Source: Planctomycetales bacterium (GTDB lineage: Bacteria > Planctomycetota > Planctomycetia > Isosphaerales > Isosphaeraceae). Taken from it: DNA of 14,234 bases. The stretch covers positions 1 to 14,234 of the forward strand of contig DAHZZC010000664.1 in NCBI GenBank assembly GCA_027435495.1. The letters are read 5' to 3'. Positions 7,309-14,234 of this stretch are shown here, piece after piece. How positions within the stretch are numbered: the first letter of the stretch is position 1; the number at the start of each line of letters is the position of its first letter. Below the pieces are notes generated by a model, which was not told the origin of the DNA, did no database searches, and was given only the letters and a program-made list of their open reading frames with translations. The position numbers and the translations under genes are program-made.

Positions 7309-8658
7309 ATGAGCGATCCGACGGGGTGGCGCCCGTCCGTGCCGCCGATCGAGGATCCCGGCGCGCGGGCCAACGCCCATTCCGCCCGGGGCGCCAGACT
7401 CGCCGGCGAGGGGCGGTTCCGCGAGGCCGTCCATGAATTCCGGGCGGCATTGGCGCTCGTGCCGGGTAACCCGATCGCGCTCAACAATCTCGCCATGACC
7501 CTGGGCCGCGCCGGAGCCCTCCAAAGCGATCGCTCCCAGCTCTCCGAGGCGGTCGACTTCCTGAGAGGGGCCATCCAGATCCAGCCCAGCGCCGTCGGAC
7601 TTTACCAGAACCTGGCCGCCGTTCTGGCCCTTGCCGATCGGCCCGTGGAAGCCCTCGCTGCGCTGGAGGAGGCCGTCCAACTGGAACCGAGCAACGAGCG
7701 GACCCTCGGCCTCCGAAGCCTCGCCCGGTTGACGCTCGGTGACTACGATCGGGGATGGGATCACTTCGACCCCGTCCTCGGCAACCCGGCCGCCCGCGCT
7801 CGTGAGATCCCGGGCGTTCCCAGGTGGCGCGGTGAGACGATGCCAGGAGCCCTACTCATCAACGGCCAGGAGGAAGGGCAGGGGGACTGCATCCAGGGGA
7901 TTCGGTTCGCCGCCGAGGCCAGGCGTCGGGTCGGTGCGGTCGTTGCACTGGTCCCGCCGTCGCTGGCCCGGCTGGTGGCACACGCCCCCGGTCTGGACCG
8001 TGTCGAGACCGACCGCGGACGCCTTCCGGCCGTTGCGGCCCAGGTCGTGCCCATGGACCTCGCCGCGGTCTTCCAGCCAAAACGCGAAACGATCACCGGC
8101 GCCGCGTATCTGACCGCCGATCCTGCCGCGGTCGACCAGTGGCGGCCGATCGTCCGGGCCGTCCCGGGACTCAGGGTCGGGATCGCCTGGCAGGGGAATC
8201 CCGCCTTCCATCTCGACACCTGCCGATCGTTTCGCCTGGACGAGATGGGTCCGCTGGCCCGAGTCGATGGCGTCTCGCTGATCTCGCTCCAGAAGGGGCC
8301 CGCCGTTGCCCAGCGAACCGCGGCCGGCTTCCCAACAACCGATCTCGGCCCCTCGTACGACGCGGGCGACTGGCTCGAAACCACCGCGGTCGTCCACCTG
8401 CTCGACCTGGTGATCACCTCCGACAGCGCCCTCGCGCACCTCGCCGGTGCCCTCGGTACACCCGTCTGGGTGGCCCTGGCTCGTCCAGCCGATTGGCGGT
8501 GGTTGGTCGACCGCGACGATAGCCCCTGGTACCGAAGCATGCGCCTCTTCCGCCAGAAAACGCCCGGCGAATGGGGCCCGGTCTTCCAGCAGATCGCCGA
8601 GGCCCTGGCAGGGATGGAGGCCAGATCAAGGGGGAGAGAAAATACTTCAATAGTCTGA
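7309..8658 (+). CDS. TPR protein with glycosyltransferase-family-9-like C-terminal domain
   Basis: The 449-residue protein has TPR-like helices at about residues 22-157 (for example the A..F..AL.L.P.N..AL.NLA pattern at 40-62) and a GT-B-type domain from about 180 to 435. C-terminal landmarks are VGIAWQGNP at 290-298, SLQKG at 326-330, ITSDSALAHLAGALGTPVWV at 369-388 and DWRWL at 395-399. All are typical of TPR/GT9 fusions related to ADP-heptose transferases. The N-terminal motif, usually EQGLGD, reads EEGQGD at 188-193. Donor and acceptor are unknown. No signal peptide is seen, so it is probably cytoplasmic or membrane-associated. GGGAG upstream supports ATG 7309. It may add sugars to surface glycans together with the neighbouring genes (inference). 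Confidence 0.88.
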   Translation: MSDPTGWRPSVPPIEDPGARANAHSARGARLAGEGRFREAVHEFRAALALVPGNPIALNNLAMTLGRAGALQSDRSQLSEAVDFLRGAIQIQPSAVGLYQNLAAVLALADRPVEALAALEEAVQLEPSNERTLGLRSLARLTLGDYDRGWDHFDPVLGNPAARAREIPGVPRWRGETMPGALLINGQEEGQGDCIQGIRFAAEARRRVGAVVALVPPSLARLVAHAPGLDRVETDRGRLPAVAAQVVPMDLAAVFQPKRETITGAAYLTADPAAVDQWRPIVRAVPGLRVGIAWQGNPAFHLDTCRSFRLDEMGPLARVDGVSLISLQKGPAVAQRTAAGFPTTDLGPSYDAGDWLETTAVVHLLDLVITSDSALAHLAGALGTPVWVALARPADWRWLVDRDDSPWYRSMRLFRQKTPGEWGPVFQQIAEALAGMEARSRGRENTSIV

Positions 8659-8740
8659 TTTTGACTTTGTGTTTGATGCGGCTTTCTGAAATTTTGAATT
8701 TAACTTATTACGTATTAAAGAAATTAACAAGCTTTTAGTC
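8641..8740. other. AT-rich island between the TPR/GT9 and YfhO-like genes
   Basis: 73 of these 100 bases are A or T, against clearly GC-rich flanking genes. The tract starts in the last codons of the TPR/GT9 gene and ends about 35 bases before the next start. It contains TTGACT (8661), TTGAAT (8694) and TATTAA (8713), but no -35/-10 pair with good spacing. It may be a promoter with an UP-like element, a melting or nucleoid-protein site, or a remnant of inserted DNA. Confidence 0.5.
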
Positions 8741-8776
8741 CTTGCTTCTGGGTTGAGGGTGGCGGAGATTCTGCCG

Positions 8777-11656
8777 ATGTGGAGTGGATCAATCGGGCGA
8801 TGGCGGTTGAGGGCCGTTGACCCGGCGGGTATCGCCGCGATGGTCGGGCTGGTGCTGCTGATCGTCGCCTGCCACGGGGCGGTGCTGTTCGACGGGATGC
8901 AGTACGCCTTTCGCGACTCCGCCCATTTCTATTATCCGCTTCACTGGCGAGTGCAGCAGGAGTGGTCGGCCGGCCGGCTCCCGCTCTGGGAGCCGGGTTC
9001 CAGTGGCGGGGCACCGATTCTTGGGAGCCCGATGGCGGCCGTGCTTTATCCGGGCAAACTGGTCTTCGCCCTCCTGCCGTATGCCTGGGGCGTTCGAATC
9101 TATACCGTCGGTCATGAGTTACTGGCGTTCGGGGGGATGTGGTGGCTGTTACGGTCTTGGGGAGCCAGCCGGACCGGTTCGGCGATCGCCGGGCTCTCTT
9201 ATGCCTTCGGCGGTCCGGTGTTCTCGGATTATTTTAACATCATTTATCTGGTCAGTGCTTCGTGGATGCCGATCGGTCTGCTGGCGGCCGATCGATGGTT
9301 GCGGTTGAGACGCCCGATGGCCCCGATCGGGCTGGCCCTGATTCTGGCCATGCAGGTGCTCGGGGGAGATCCCGAGGCGGCCTATCTGACGATGCTCGCG
9401 GCCTTCGGATACGCCGCCGGGCTGGCTGGATTTTTCTCGCGGCCTGGTCGATGGCTGGCCGGGATCGCGGCGATCGCGATCGCCTGGACCTGGATCGGGC
9501 CGGGACTGGCCCGATGGATTCACGGTGGACGGTGGGGGCAGCCCGCGATCGCCCTGGCGTGGGCGGTCGGGCTCGTCGGGTTTGGGATCGCCAGACCCCG
9601 AGCCTGGGCGGTACGAGCGACGGTCGGGCTGGCCGTCGCCGGGGCGCTCGCGATCCTGATCTCGGCCGTGCAGGTCCTCCCGGTGGTGGAGAACATCTCC
9701 GAGAGCGTTCGCTTGGATGGATCGGGGCCGGACCTCCTCTACGATTCCAGCTTGCTCCCCTATCGGGCGGCCGAATGTCTCTGGCCGAAGGTCTTCGGGA
9801 CCTTCACTCACGGCCATCAATACTGGATGCCGATCCTGCCGCCGACGGGCTCACATCGCCCTTCGCCGTTGACCATCTACTTCGGTGCATCAGCGATGCT
9901 CCTGGCCCTGGGCGCCTCGGGGTGCCGGGGCGGGCCGCCCTGGCGAGGCTGGATGACGGTCCTCTGGTTCGTCGGGATCTGGGCGGCCCTCGGGCGATTC
10001 GCCGGCCCTTCGAGCTGGACCGAGGAACTGACCGTCACCTCCGGTGACGATAGCTTCTACGGACTTCTCACCACGTTCCTGCCGGGACTCCGACTCTTCC
10101 GGTTCCCCTTCAAGCTCCTGATTGTCGCCTCCATCGGCGCCTCGGCGCTGGCCGGGCTGGGCTGGGACCGGCTCGGATCGGGCCAGGGCCGACGCCGGAC
10201 GCTCGGGATCGGGATCGTCCTGCTGGCCGCGACGCTCGCCCTGCTGGCGACGGCCGCAACGACCCAGATCCAAATCGCCGCCGCGATCGCCGCGCGCGAT
10301 CCCGGCTCAGCCATCTTCGGCCCGATCGACGCCAGGGGTGCCGCCGCCTCGATTGTCGCGGCGCTCGCCCACGGAGCGATCGCGATGGCGTCCGCACTCG
10401 CCCTCTTCGCGTGGCGGATGCGCCGGCCCGAATCATCGGCGCCGGGCGTGGTCGCCGTGCTGGTCCTGGCGCTCGACCTCGCGGCGGCGCAGGCCCCGCT
10501 CGTCGTCGCCATCCCGCAGGCCGACTTCGAACGAAAATCCGAGGTGGCTCGGGCGATTCACGACGAGGAATCGCGACGACCCGAGGTCGGTCCATTTCGG
10601 GTCCATCGCCTCCCCTCATGGCTCCCGATCGGATGGGCCGAATCGTCCTCGACCGACCGGCTCCGCGAGGTCGTCGACTGGGAGATCGAGACCATGCAGC
10701 CCAGCTTTGGCTGGATGCACGGATTAAGCTATGCTTACGTTGACGAGAGCGAGACCGGACGGGCCGACTTTCGCCAGCTATTCCGACCCGTGCCTGGACC
10801 TCCAGATCCTTCACTTGCCGCCGCGCTCGGGGTCGAGCCTGGGCGTCCGATCCTGCTCCATCCTCGGGGCGCTTACGACCTCTGGGGCGCCCGGTACTTC
10901 ATCATCCCGTCCTATCCCGGCGACTGGCGCGAGGCGAACCGGAGCTACGCCGCGTTCGTGGACGAGACCGACCTGATCTATCCCGATCCCCAGGCACTCG
11001 CCGGCCCCGAGCGGGCCGAGGCCCGACGCGACTGGCTGTTCCGCCATGATGTTCAGGTCCGCCGCAACCGCCGGGCGTTTCCGCGGGCCTGGGTCGTCCA
11101 CGAGGCCCGCCCGATCCGGCCGCTCGGTGGCCCCGACGATCCCCGACGTGCTGCACTCGTCCATCGAATCGTCGAGTCCGCCGATGAGTTAAGGCAGACG
11201 ACCTACCTCGAGACCGATGACCCGCCCTCGATCGCCGCCGTCCTTCGCCCCTCGACGGGCGGTGAGTCGGTCGAGGTCCGCGAGGAAGCGCCGACGCGCA
11301 CAACGATCCAGGTCGAACTGGCGACGACCGGGATCGTCGTGCTGGCCGATGTCCTCGCGCCGGGATGGAAGCTTGAGATCGACGGGAAACCCGCGCCGAT
11401 CCTCCGGGCCAACCTCGCGATGCGGGCCGCGGTCGTCGCCGCGGGCCAGCACACACTGACCTATCGATACGAGCCGGCCTCACTCCCGATCGGCGTCGGG
11501 CTCTCGATCCTCGGCGTGCTACTCGCCTCCGGGGTTGCCGTCCAAATCCGGCGACGCGTCTCCTCCTCGGAAACGATCCAGGGTGCGAAACCCCAACCTG
11601 GACAGGGCGTCGGCCAGGCAGGCCGGGGATCGATTCGGCCTAAAGCGTTTCAATGA
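8777..11656 (+). CDS. YfhO-like polytopic membrane protein (probable GT-C glycosyltransferase)
   Basis: This is a 959-residue integral membrane protein. A first hydrophobic helix at about 18-38 is followed by a loop with FRDSAHFYYP (Asp47), the kind of acidic loop seen in GT-C glycosyltransferases. Many further hydrophobic segments extend to about residue 590. After a long soluble region comes a segment near 842-902 with LAPGWKLEIDGK and RANLAMRAAVV, the hallmark YfhO C-terminal module, then a last membrane helix at about 903-922. Bacillus YfhO glycosylates lipoteichoic acid. Planctomycetes lack that polymer, so the acceptor here is unknown. ATG 8777 has GCGGAG nine bases upstream. An in-frame TTG at 8753 would add eight residues but has no ribosome site. 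It follows the TPR/GT9 gene in the same direction. Confidence 0.85.
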   Translation: MWSGSIGRWRLRAVDPAGIAAMVGLVLLIVACHGAVLFDGMQYAFRDSAHFYYPLHWRVQQEWSAGRLPLWEPGSSGGAPILGSPMAAVLYPGKLVFALLPYAWGVRIYTVGHELLAFGGMWWLLRSWGASRTGSAIAGLSYAFGGPVFSDYFNIIYLVSASWMPIGLLAADRWLRLRRPMAPIGLALILAMQVLGGDPEAAYLTMLAAFGYAAGLAGFFSRPGRWLAGIAAIAIAWTWIGPGLARWIHGGRWGQPAIALAWAVGLVGFGIARPRAWAVRATVGLAVAGALAILISAVQVLPVVENISESVRLDGSGPDLLYDSSLLPYRAAECLWPKVFGTFTHGHQYWMPILPPTGSHRPSPLTIYFGASAMLLALGASGCRGGPPWRGWMTVLWFVGIWAALGRFAGPSSWTEELTVTSGDDSFYGLLTTFLPGLRLFRFPFKLLIVASIGASALAGLGWDRLGSGQGRRRTLGIGIVLLAATLALLATAATTQIQIAAAIAARDPGSAIFGPIDARGAAASIVAALAHGAIAMASALALFAWRMRRPESSAPGVVAVLVLALDLAAAQAPLVVAIPQADFERKSEVARAIHDEESRRPEVGPFRVHRLPSWLPIGWAESSSTDRLREVVDWEIETMQPSFGWMHGLSYAYVDESETGRADFRQLFRPVPGPPDPSLAAALGVEPGRPILLHPRGAYDLWGARYFIIPSYPGDWREANRSYAAFVDETDLIYPDPQALAGPERAEARRDWLFRHDVQVRRNRRAFPRAWVVHEARPIRPLGGPDDPRRAALVHRIVESADELRQTTYLETDDPPSIAAVLRPSTGGESVEVREEAPTRTTIQVELATTGIVVLADVLAPGWKLEIDGKPAPILRANLAMRAAVVAAGQHTLTYRYEPASLPIGVGLSILGVLLASGVAVQIRRRVSSSETIQGAKPQPGQGVGQAGRGSIRPKAFQ

Positions 11657-11766
11657 AAGAATTAGGGCGAGACCAGGAAGACTCGCTGGTGGATGATCGC
11701 AGGAACGCCTTGAGGCAGGATTGCCGTAAGTTCAAGGCTTTCAGAGCGTTTGCCACGGAATCCCCC

Positions 11767-11795
11767 TTGACAATCTCTCGACGAAGCATTAAATT
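11767..11795 (+). promoter_or_regulatory. Sigma-70-like promoter with perfect -35
   Basis: TTGACA at 11767-11772 is a perfect -35 box. After exactly 17 bases comes TAAATT at 11790-11795, four of six -10 bases including the key A2 and T6. Transcription would start near 11802, about 430 bases before the small lipoprotein. It is the best promoter-like pair seen in the window. Confidence 0.5.
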
Positions 11796-11920
11796 CCCGA
11801 TACTCAGCCGTAGAGTCGATCGTCCGTCCCTCGCATCCGCCTAGTGCCGGATTGTCGAGGGACCGGAATCTCATCGCCTCGACCGATCCAAAACCCACAA
11901 CACAGCGAGAATCACCCCCT

Positions 11921-11940
11921 ATCCGGTAGGGTCACCGGAT
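11921..11940 (+). other. Perfect 7-base hairpin in the lipoprotein leader
   Basis: ATCCGGT at 11921-11927 pairs with ACCGGAT at 11934-11940 around a 6-base loop. It lies about 120 bases downstream of the predicted transcription start and has no U-tract, so it is more likely RNA structure than a terminator. Confidence 0.4.
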
Positions 11941-11969
11941 CGTGGAGATTGTCCGTACTGTACCTGTTC

Positions 11970-11986
11970 CCAGGCTTAGGGCCTGG
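11970..11986 (+). other. 6-base hairpin in the same spacer
   Basis: CCAGGC at 11970-11975 pairs with GCCTGG at 11981-11986 around TTAGG. TCTCGATC follows, so it is not a standard intrinsic terminator. Together with the preceding hairpin it suggests a folded leader or small RNA. Confidence 0.3.
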
Positions 11987-12215
11987 TCTCGATCGGCTCA
12001 AACCCGATTGCGGCCGGGCCTGATCAGCGATCGGGACGGGCTACCATCCGTGGCGATTCTTGCCTGCTGTTCGGCAGGATTGGTCGGATTCGCTCCCCGT
12101 TGAGAACTCTTCGTCCACGACCATTTTTTGATCATCATTGGTTTGTCTTGAGTCGCCGGGCGGCCGGGGCTGGCCCTTTTGCTGCGCCGGAGAGTCGAGC
12201 CCGCGACTTGCAACC

Positions 12216-12224
12216 GGGGAGGAG
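12216..12224 (+). promoter_or_regulatory. Strong ribosome binding site that selects a TTG start
   Basis: GGGGAGGAG ends six bases before TTG 12231. The nearest in-frame ATG at 12243 is 18 bases away, too far for normal initiation. The site therefore argues for the TTG start of the small lipoprotein. Confidence 0.6.
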
Positions 12225-12230
12225 ATCTCG

Positions 12231-12485
12231 TTGAACACCGTGATGCGTCGGATCGGAATGGCATTCTTCGTCGGATCATCGCTCGTAATGGCGGGCTGCA
12301 GTGGCGATAACGAGGCGGAGGCGGACAAGCTCCAGGCGAAGCTGGGGCCGTCGCCGAAGTCGGACGCCAAGGCCGTGAACGAAGTCCCGCCCCCTGCCGG
12401 CTCGATGGACGAGTACTCGAAGCGTCACGCGCAGGAGGATTCGGTCGACAAGAAAAAGTCGGAGTATGCCAAGTCGGTTCAGTGA
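12231..12485 (+). CDS. Small lipoprotein upstream of the DUF1559 gene
   Basis: An 84-residue protein with a lipoprotein signal peptide: RR near the N-terminus, hydrophobic IGMAFFVGSSLVM, then lipobox VMAGC with Cys23 lipidated. The mature 62 residues are charged and hydrophilic (EADKLQ, KRHAQEDSVDKKKSEYAKSVQ), without cysteines and probably helical or disordered. TTG 12231 is preferred because of its ribosome site; ATG 12243 would give 80 residues and keep the lipobox. Tiny lipoproteins beside DUF1559 genes are common in Planctomycetes, but their role is unknown. The DUF1559 gene starts 115 bases downstream in the same direction, so they may be cotranscribed. Confidence 0.75.
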   Translation: MNTVMRRIGMAFFVGSSLVMAGCSGDNEAEADKLQAKLGPSPKSDAKAVNEVPPPAGSMDEYSKRHAQEDSVDKKKSEYAKSVQ

Positions 12486-12600
12486 GCGAAGTGAGTCGGC
12501 GGCGTTCACCGCGCCGTCGGCCGATGCCCCGGGCCTCCGCACCGTGCGGAAGGACTGGGGCGGTTCCTTTTCCATCATCCTTGTTTTCTTTGGAGACCCC

Positions 12601-13743
12601 ATGATGAAGCGAACGTCTCGAGGCTTCACGCTGATCGAGCTGCTGGTCGTCATCGCGATCATCGCGGTGCTGATTGCGCTGCTCTTGCCCGCCGTCCAGG
12701 CGGCACGCGAGGCCGCCCGTCGGAGCCAGTGCACGAACAACCTGAAGCAGATCGGCCTGGCGATGCACAACTACATCAGTGCTAACGAGGCCCTGCCCCC
12801 GTCGCACGTTGACCAGCCCTGGGGCACCAAGATGCCCAACCAGAACGAGTCGGTCCACGCCCGGCTCCTGCCGTACATCGAGCAGCAGGCGGCTTACAAC
12901 TCAGTGAACTGGAGCTTCGGCGCCCGCTGGAACGGCCTGGAGGGCGGTAGCAACTCCACGCCCAATCCGCCTGACGGATCTTCGGGCGGCTATTACGGGA
13001 TGTTCCAGTACACCGTGCTGACCATGCAGATTTCGGCGTTCCTTTGCCCCTCCGACCCGAATCCCGGCTCGTCGGGTACCTACACGGTGAACGGCCAGAG
13101 CCAGCGTGTCGGTGCCTGCAACTACCCGATGAACGTCGGCACCAACCGGCGGATCAACGGGCTCCAGCCTGGCGCCGCGGGCGGCTCGACCGGCAACTGG
13201 ACCGAAAACGGCCCGGCCTACACCGCCTCGAACTGGGACGGTGCCATGAAGCGGGTCGTCACCATCGCCAGCTTCACCGATGGCACCAGCAACTCCGCCC
13301 TCTTCAGCGAGTGGGTCAAGGGAACCGCGACCGGTCTTCCCGGCAAGAATGGTCTGGGGATGGTGTATTACTTCCCCAACAAAGCCTCCTCAAACACCTA
13401 CTCCACCGACTTTCAGTTCAACCAGGCTTGCCAGGTCAATTTCCAGACCACGGCGCAGGCGTGGAGCTGGAAGGGCGAGTGGTGGGCCTACTGCCCGAAG
13501 ATCTACTCCCACACCATCACTCCCAACCGCTACGCCTGCGCCTACTCCGACCAGGAACAGGAATGGGGCGACGCCCGGGCGACGATCACGGCCATCAACG
13601 CTAGCTCGCACCACCCCGGCGGTGTGAACATGCTGTTCGCCGACGGCTCGGTCCATTTCGTGAAGGCCACCGTGGGCTACCAGCCTTACTTCTCCATCTC
13701 GACGATCGCAAACAATGACATCGTGAGCATCGATCAGCTTTGA
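12601..13743 (+). CDS. DUF1559 pseudopilin-like protein
   Basis: The 380-residue protein starts with a type IV prepilin-like signal, RGFTLIELLVVIAIIAVLIA. Cleavage would fall after Gly8, giving Phe+1 and Glu+5, and the hydrophobic helix continues into PAVQAAREAARRSQC. The body is the DUF1559 domain, ending in HPGGVNMLFADGSVHF, the H-x9-DG motif at about residues 338-349 that defines the planctomycete family. It is expected to be exported and processed by a prepilin peptidase and to sit in the envelope or a pilus-like/type II secretion-like assembly. The precise function is unknown. GGAG lies five bases before ATG 12601 and eight before ATG 12604, so either could start it. An upstream in-frame extension to 12466 overlaps the lipoprotein gene and is rejected. 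Confidence 0.95.
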   Translation: MMKRTSRGFTLIELLVVIAIIAVLIALLLPAVQAAREAARRSQCTNNLKQIGLAMHNYISANEALPPSHVDQPWGTKMPNQNESVHARLLPYIEQQAAYNSVNWSFGARWNGLEGGSNSTPNPPDGSSGGYYGMFQYTVLTMQISAFLCPSDPNPGSSGTYTVNGQSQRVGACNYPMNVGTNRRINGLQPGAAGGSTGNWTENGPAYTASNWDGAMKRVVTIASFTDGTSNSALFSEWVKGTATGLPGKNGLGMVYYFPNKASSNTYSTDFQFNQACQVNFQTTAQAWSWKGEWWAYCPKIYSHTITPNRYACAYSDQEQEWGDARATITAINASSHHPGGVNMLFADGSVHFVKATVGYQPYFSISTIANNDIVSIDQL

Positions 13744-13760
13744 TCCTTGCCATCCATTGA

Positions 13761-13810
13761 GGGCCGGGCGGGCTCGCCTCCAGGCGGTTCGCCCGGCCCC
13801 TTGGCGTTTT
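13761..13810 (+). terminator. Strong intrinsic terminator after the DUF1559 gene
   Basis: GGGCCGGGCG at 13761-13770 and CGCCCGGCCC at 13790-13799 form a perfect 10-base stem. An inner CGCC/GGCG stem with loop TCCA lies at 13775-13786. A T-containing tail, CTTGGCGTTTT, ends at 13810. It lies 17 bases past the DUF1559 stop and is the clearest terminator in the window. Confidence 0.75.
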
Positions 13811-13847
13811 GATGATTCCACCCGATCCTCTCGCCACGTCATCGCCC

Positions 13848-14234
13848 ATGGAATCGACCGACACGGAAAGGCCGCGCCGGATCAGTCGGCGCAGGCCGCC
13901 CCTCTTCGCCACGGCGATGCTCGCCCTGGCGATCCTCACCGCCTGGAACGTCACGCGTTCCGACGCCCTCGATCGGGCCGAGCACGCCTATAATCGGGTG
14001 GATCTACCTGGCTGTCTCGGCCACGCCCTCGACCACCTTGACCGCCGCCCCTGGAGTCGCGAGGCCGCCCGGCTGGCGGCGCTCTGCCTCAGCCGGCTCG
14101 ACTTCGCCGACCGCGCCGAGCCTTTTTACGCCCGCGCCGGCCGGCTCTCGCTGGCCGATCGCCAGGTACGAGCCTTCGGCCTGGTTCGGAGCCCGCATCC
14201 CGAGCGTGCGATTCCCGCCTACCGCGAGATCCTC
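13848..14234 (+). CDS. Membrane-anchored TPR protein, C-terminus cut by window edge
   Basis: 129 codons are open to the right edge. A basic N-terminus (RPRRISRRRPP) is followed by a hydrophobic segment (LFATAMLALAILTAW, about residues 19-33), probably a signal anchor. Then come helical TPR-like units with the A..AY.R.D and A..FYARAG patterns. TPR proteins of this type often follow DUF1559 genes in Planctomycetes; partners are unknown. The start is uncertain: in-frame ATG 13812 would add 12 residues but sits immediately after the terminator tail. ATG 13848 is preferred, though neither has a clear ribosome site. The promoter would have to lie in the roughly 50 bases after the terminator, or transcription reads through. 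Confidence 0.7.
   Translation, partial: MESTDTERPRRISRRRPPLFATAMLALAILTAWNVTRSDALDRAEHAYNRVDLPGCLGHALDHLDRRPWSREAARLAALCLSRLDFADRAEPFYARAGRLSLADRQVRAFGLVRSPHPERAIPAYREIL

Larger units (their letters stand above)
11657..12230. other. 574-base intergenic region, possible structured leader or ncRNA
   Basis: No convincing gene is present. A 63-codon frame overlapping the preceding stop (ATGA at 11653) has no recognisable features. The region carries a consensus -35 promoter and at least two short perfect hairpins (listed separately). A further 5-base stem, CCTGC/GCAGG, lies at 12063-12078. A run of six T bases lies at 12124-12129, without a good stem before it. Confidence 0.55.

Noticed and set aside
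6909..7574. Leftward open frame extending the methyltransferase N-terminus to a total of 519 codons
   Set aside because: The extra 222 residues have no domain, run antisense to the TPR/GT9 gene, and the zinc ribbon that begins such methyltransferases starts right after ATG 6908, which has its own ribosome site.
11653..11844. 63-codon frame overlapping the YfhO-like stop by four bases (ATGA)
   Set aside because: The overlap resembles translational coupling, but no ribosome site, hydrophobic segment or known motif is seen, and the consensus-like promoter at 11767 lies inside it.
11998..12858. 286-codon leftward frame
   Set aside because: It is antisense to the small lipoprotein and the DUF1559 N-terminus and has Arg/Pro/Ser-rich low-complexity composition.

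Overview
The window looks like chromosomal DNA of a high-GC planctomycete, probably from the Isosphaeraceae/Gemmataceae side of the phylum. The best evidence is a DUF1559 pseudopilin-like protein with an H-x9-DG motif at 12.6-13.7 kb. This family is hugely expanded in Planctomycetes. Here it sits between a tiny lipoprotein and a TPR protein, an arrangement typical of that phylum. Many lipoproteins, few strong Shine-Dalgarno sites and long intergenic stretches fit as well. No tRNA, rRNA, CRISPR array, transposase or phage gene was seen.

Layout: the left part reads leftward. It holds a type III glutamine synthetase that runs off the left edge (1-1786), a 575-base spacer, a lipoprotein with a cysteine-rich YHS-like metal-binding end (2362-2877), and a YhaM-family OB-fold/HD exoribonuclease (2997-4046). 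A divergent promoter region separates these from a rightward FAD-dependent oxidoreductase of the PYROXD2/CrtI-like type (4275-5894), which converges on a leftward zinc-ribbon SAM methyltransferase (6015-6908). About 400 bases of divergent regulatory DNA follow. Next come a rightward TPR plus glycosyltransferase-9-like protein (7309-8658), an AT-rich island, and a large YfhO-like polytopic membrane protein (8777-11656). After a second long spacer come a tiny lipoprotein (12231-12485), the DUF1559 protein (12601-13743), a strong terminator hairpin, and the start of a membrane-anchored TPR protein that runs off the right edge (13848-14234).

How the genes may work together: the methyltransferase, the TPR/GT9 protein and the YfhO-like protein are the kinds of enzyme that build or decorate surface glycans, so 6.0-11.7 kb may be a small cell-surface glycan locus (inference). 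The tiny lipoprotein, DUF1559 protein and TPR protein form a typical planctomycete envelope/secretion module of unknown function. The glutamine synthetase, exoribonuclease and oxidoreductase look like housekeeping or accessory metabolism and share no obvious theme.

No clear new defence or mobile system is present. The less ordinary signals are non-coding. They are a pair of mutually exclusive hairpins just upstream of the methyltransferase ribosome site, a consensus -35 promoter followed by several hairpins in the 11.66-12.23 kb spacer, the AT-rich island before the YfhO-like gene, and a 12-base direct repeat flanking a weak promoter before the TPR/GT9 gene.
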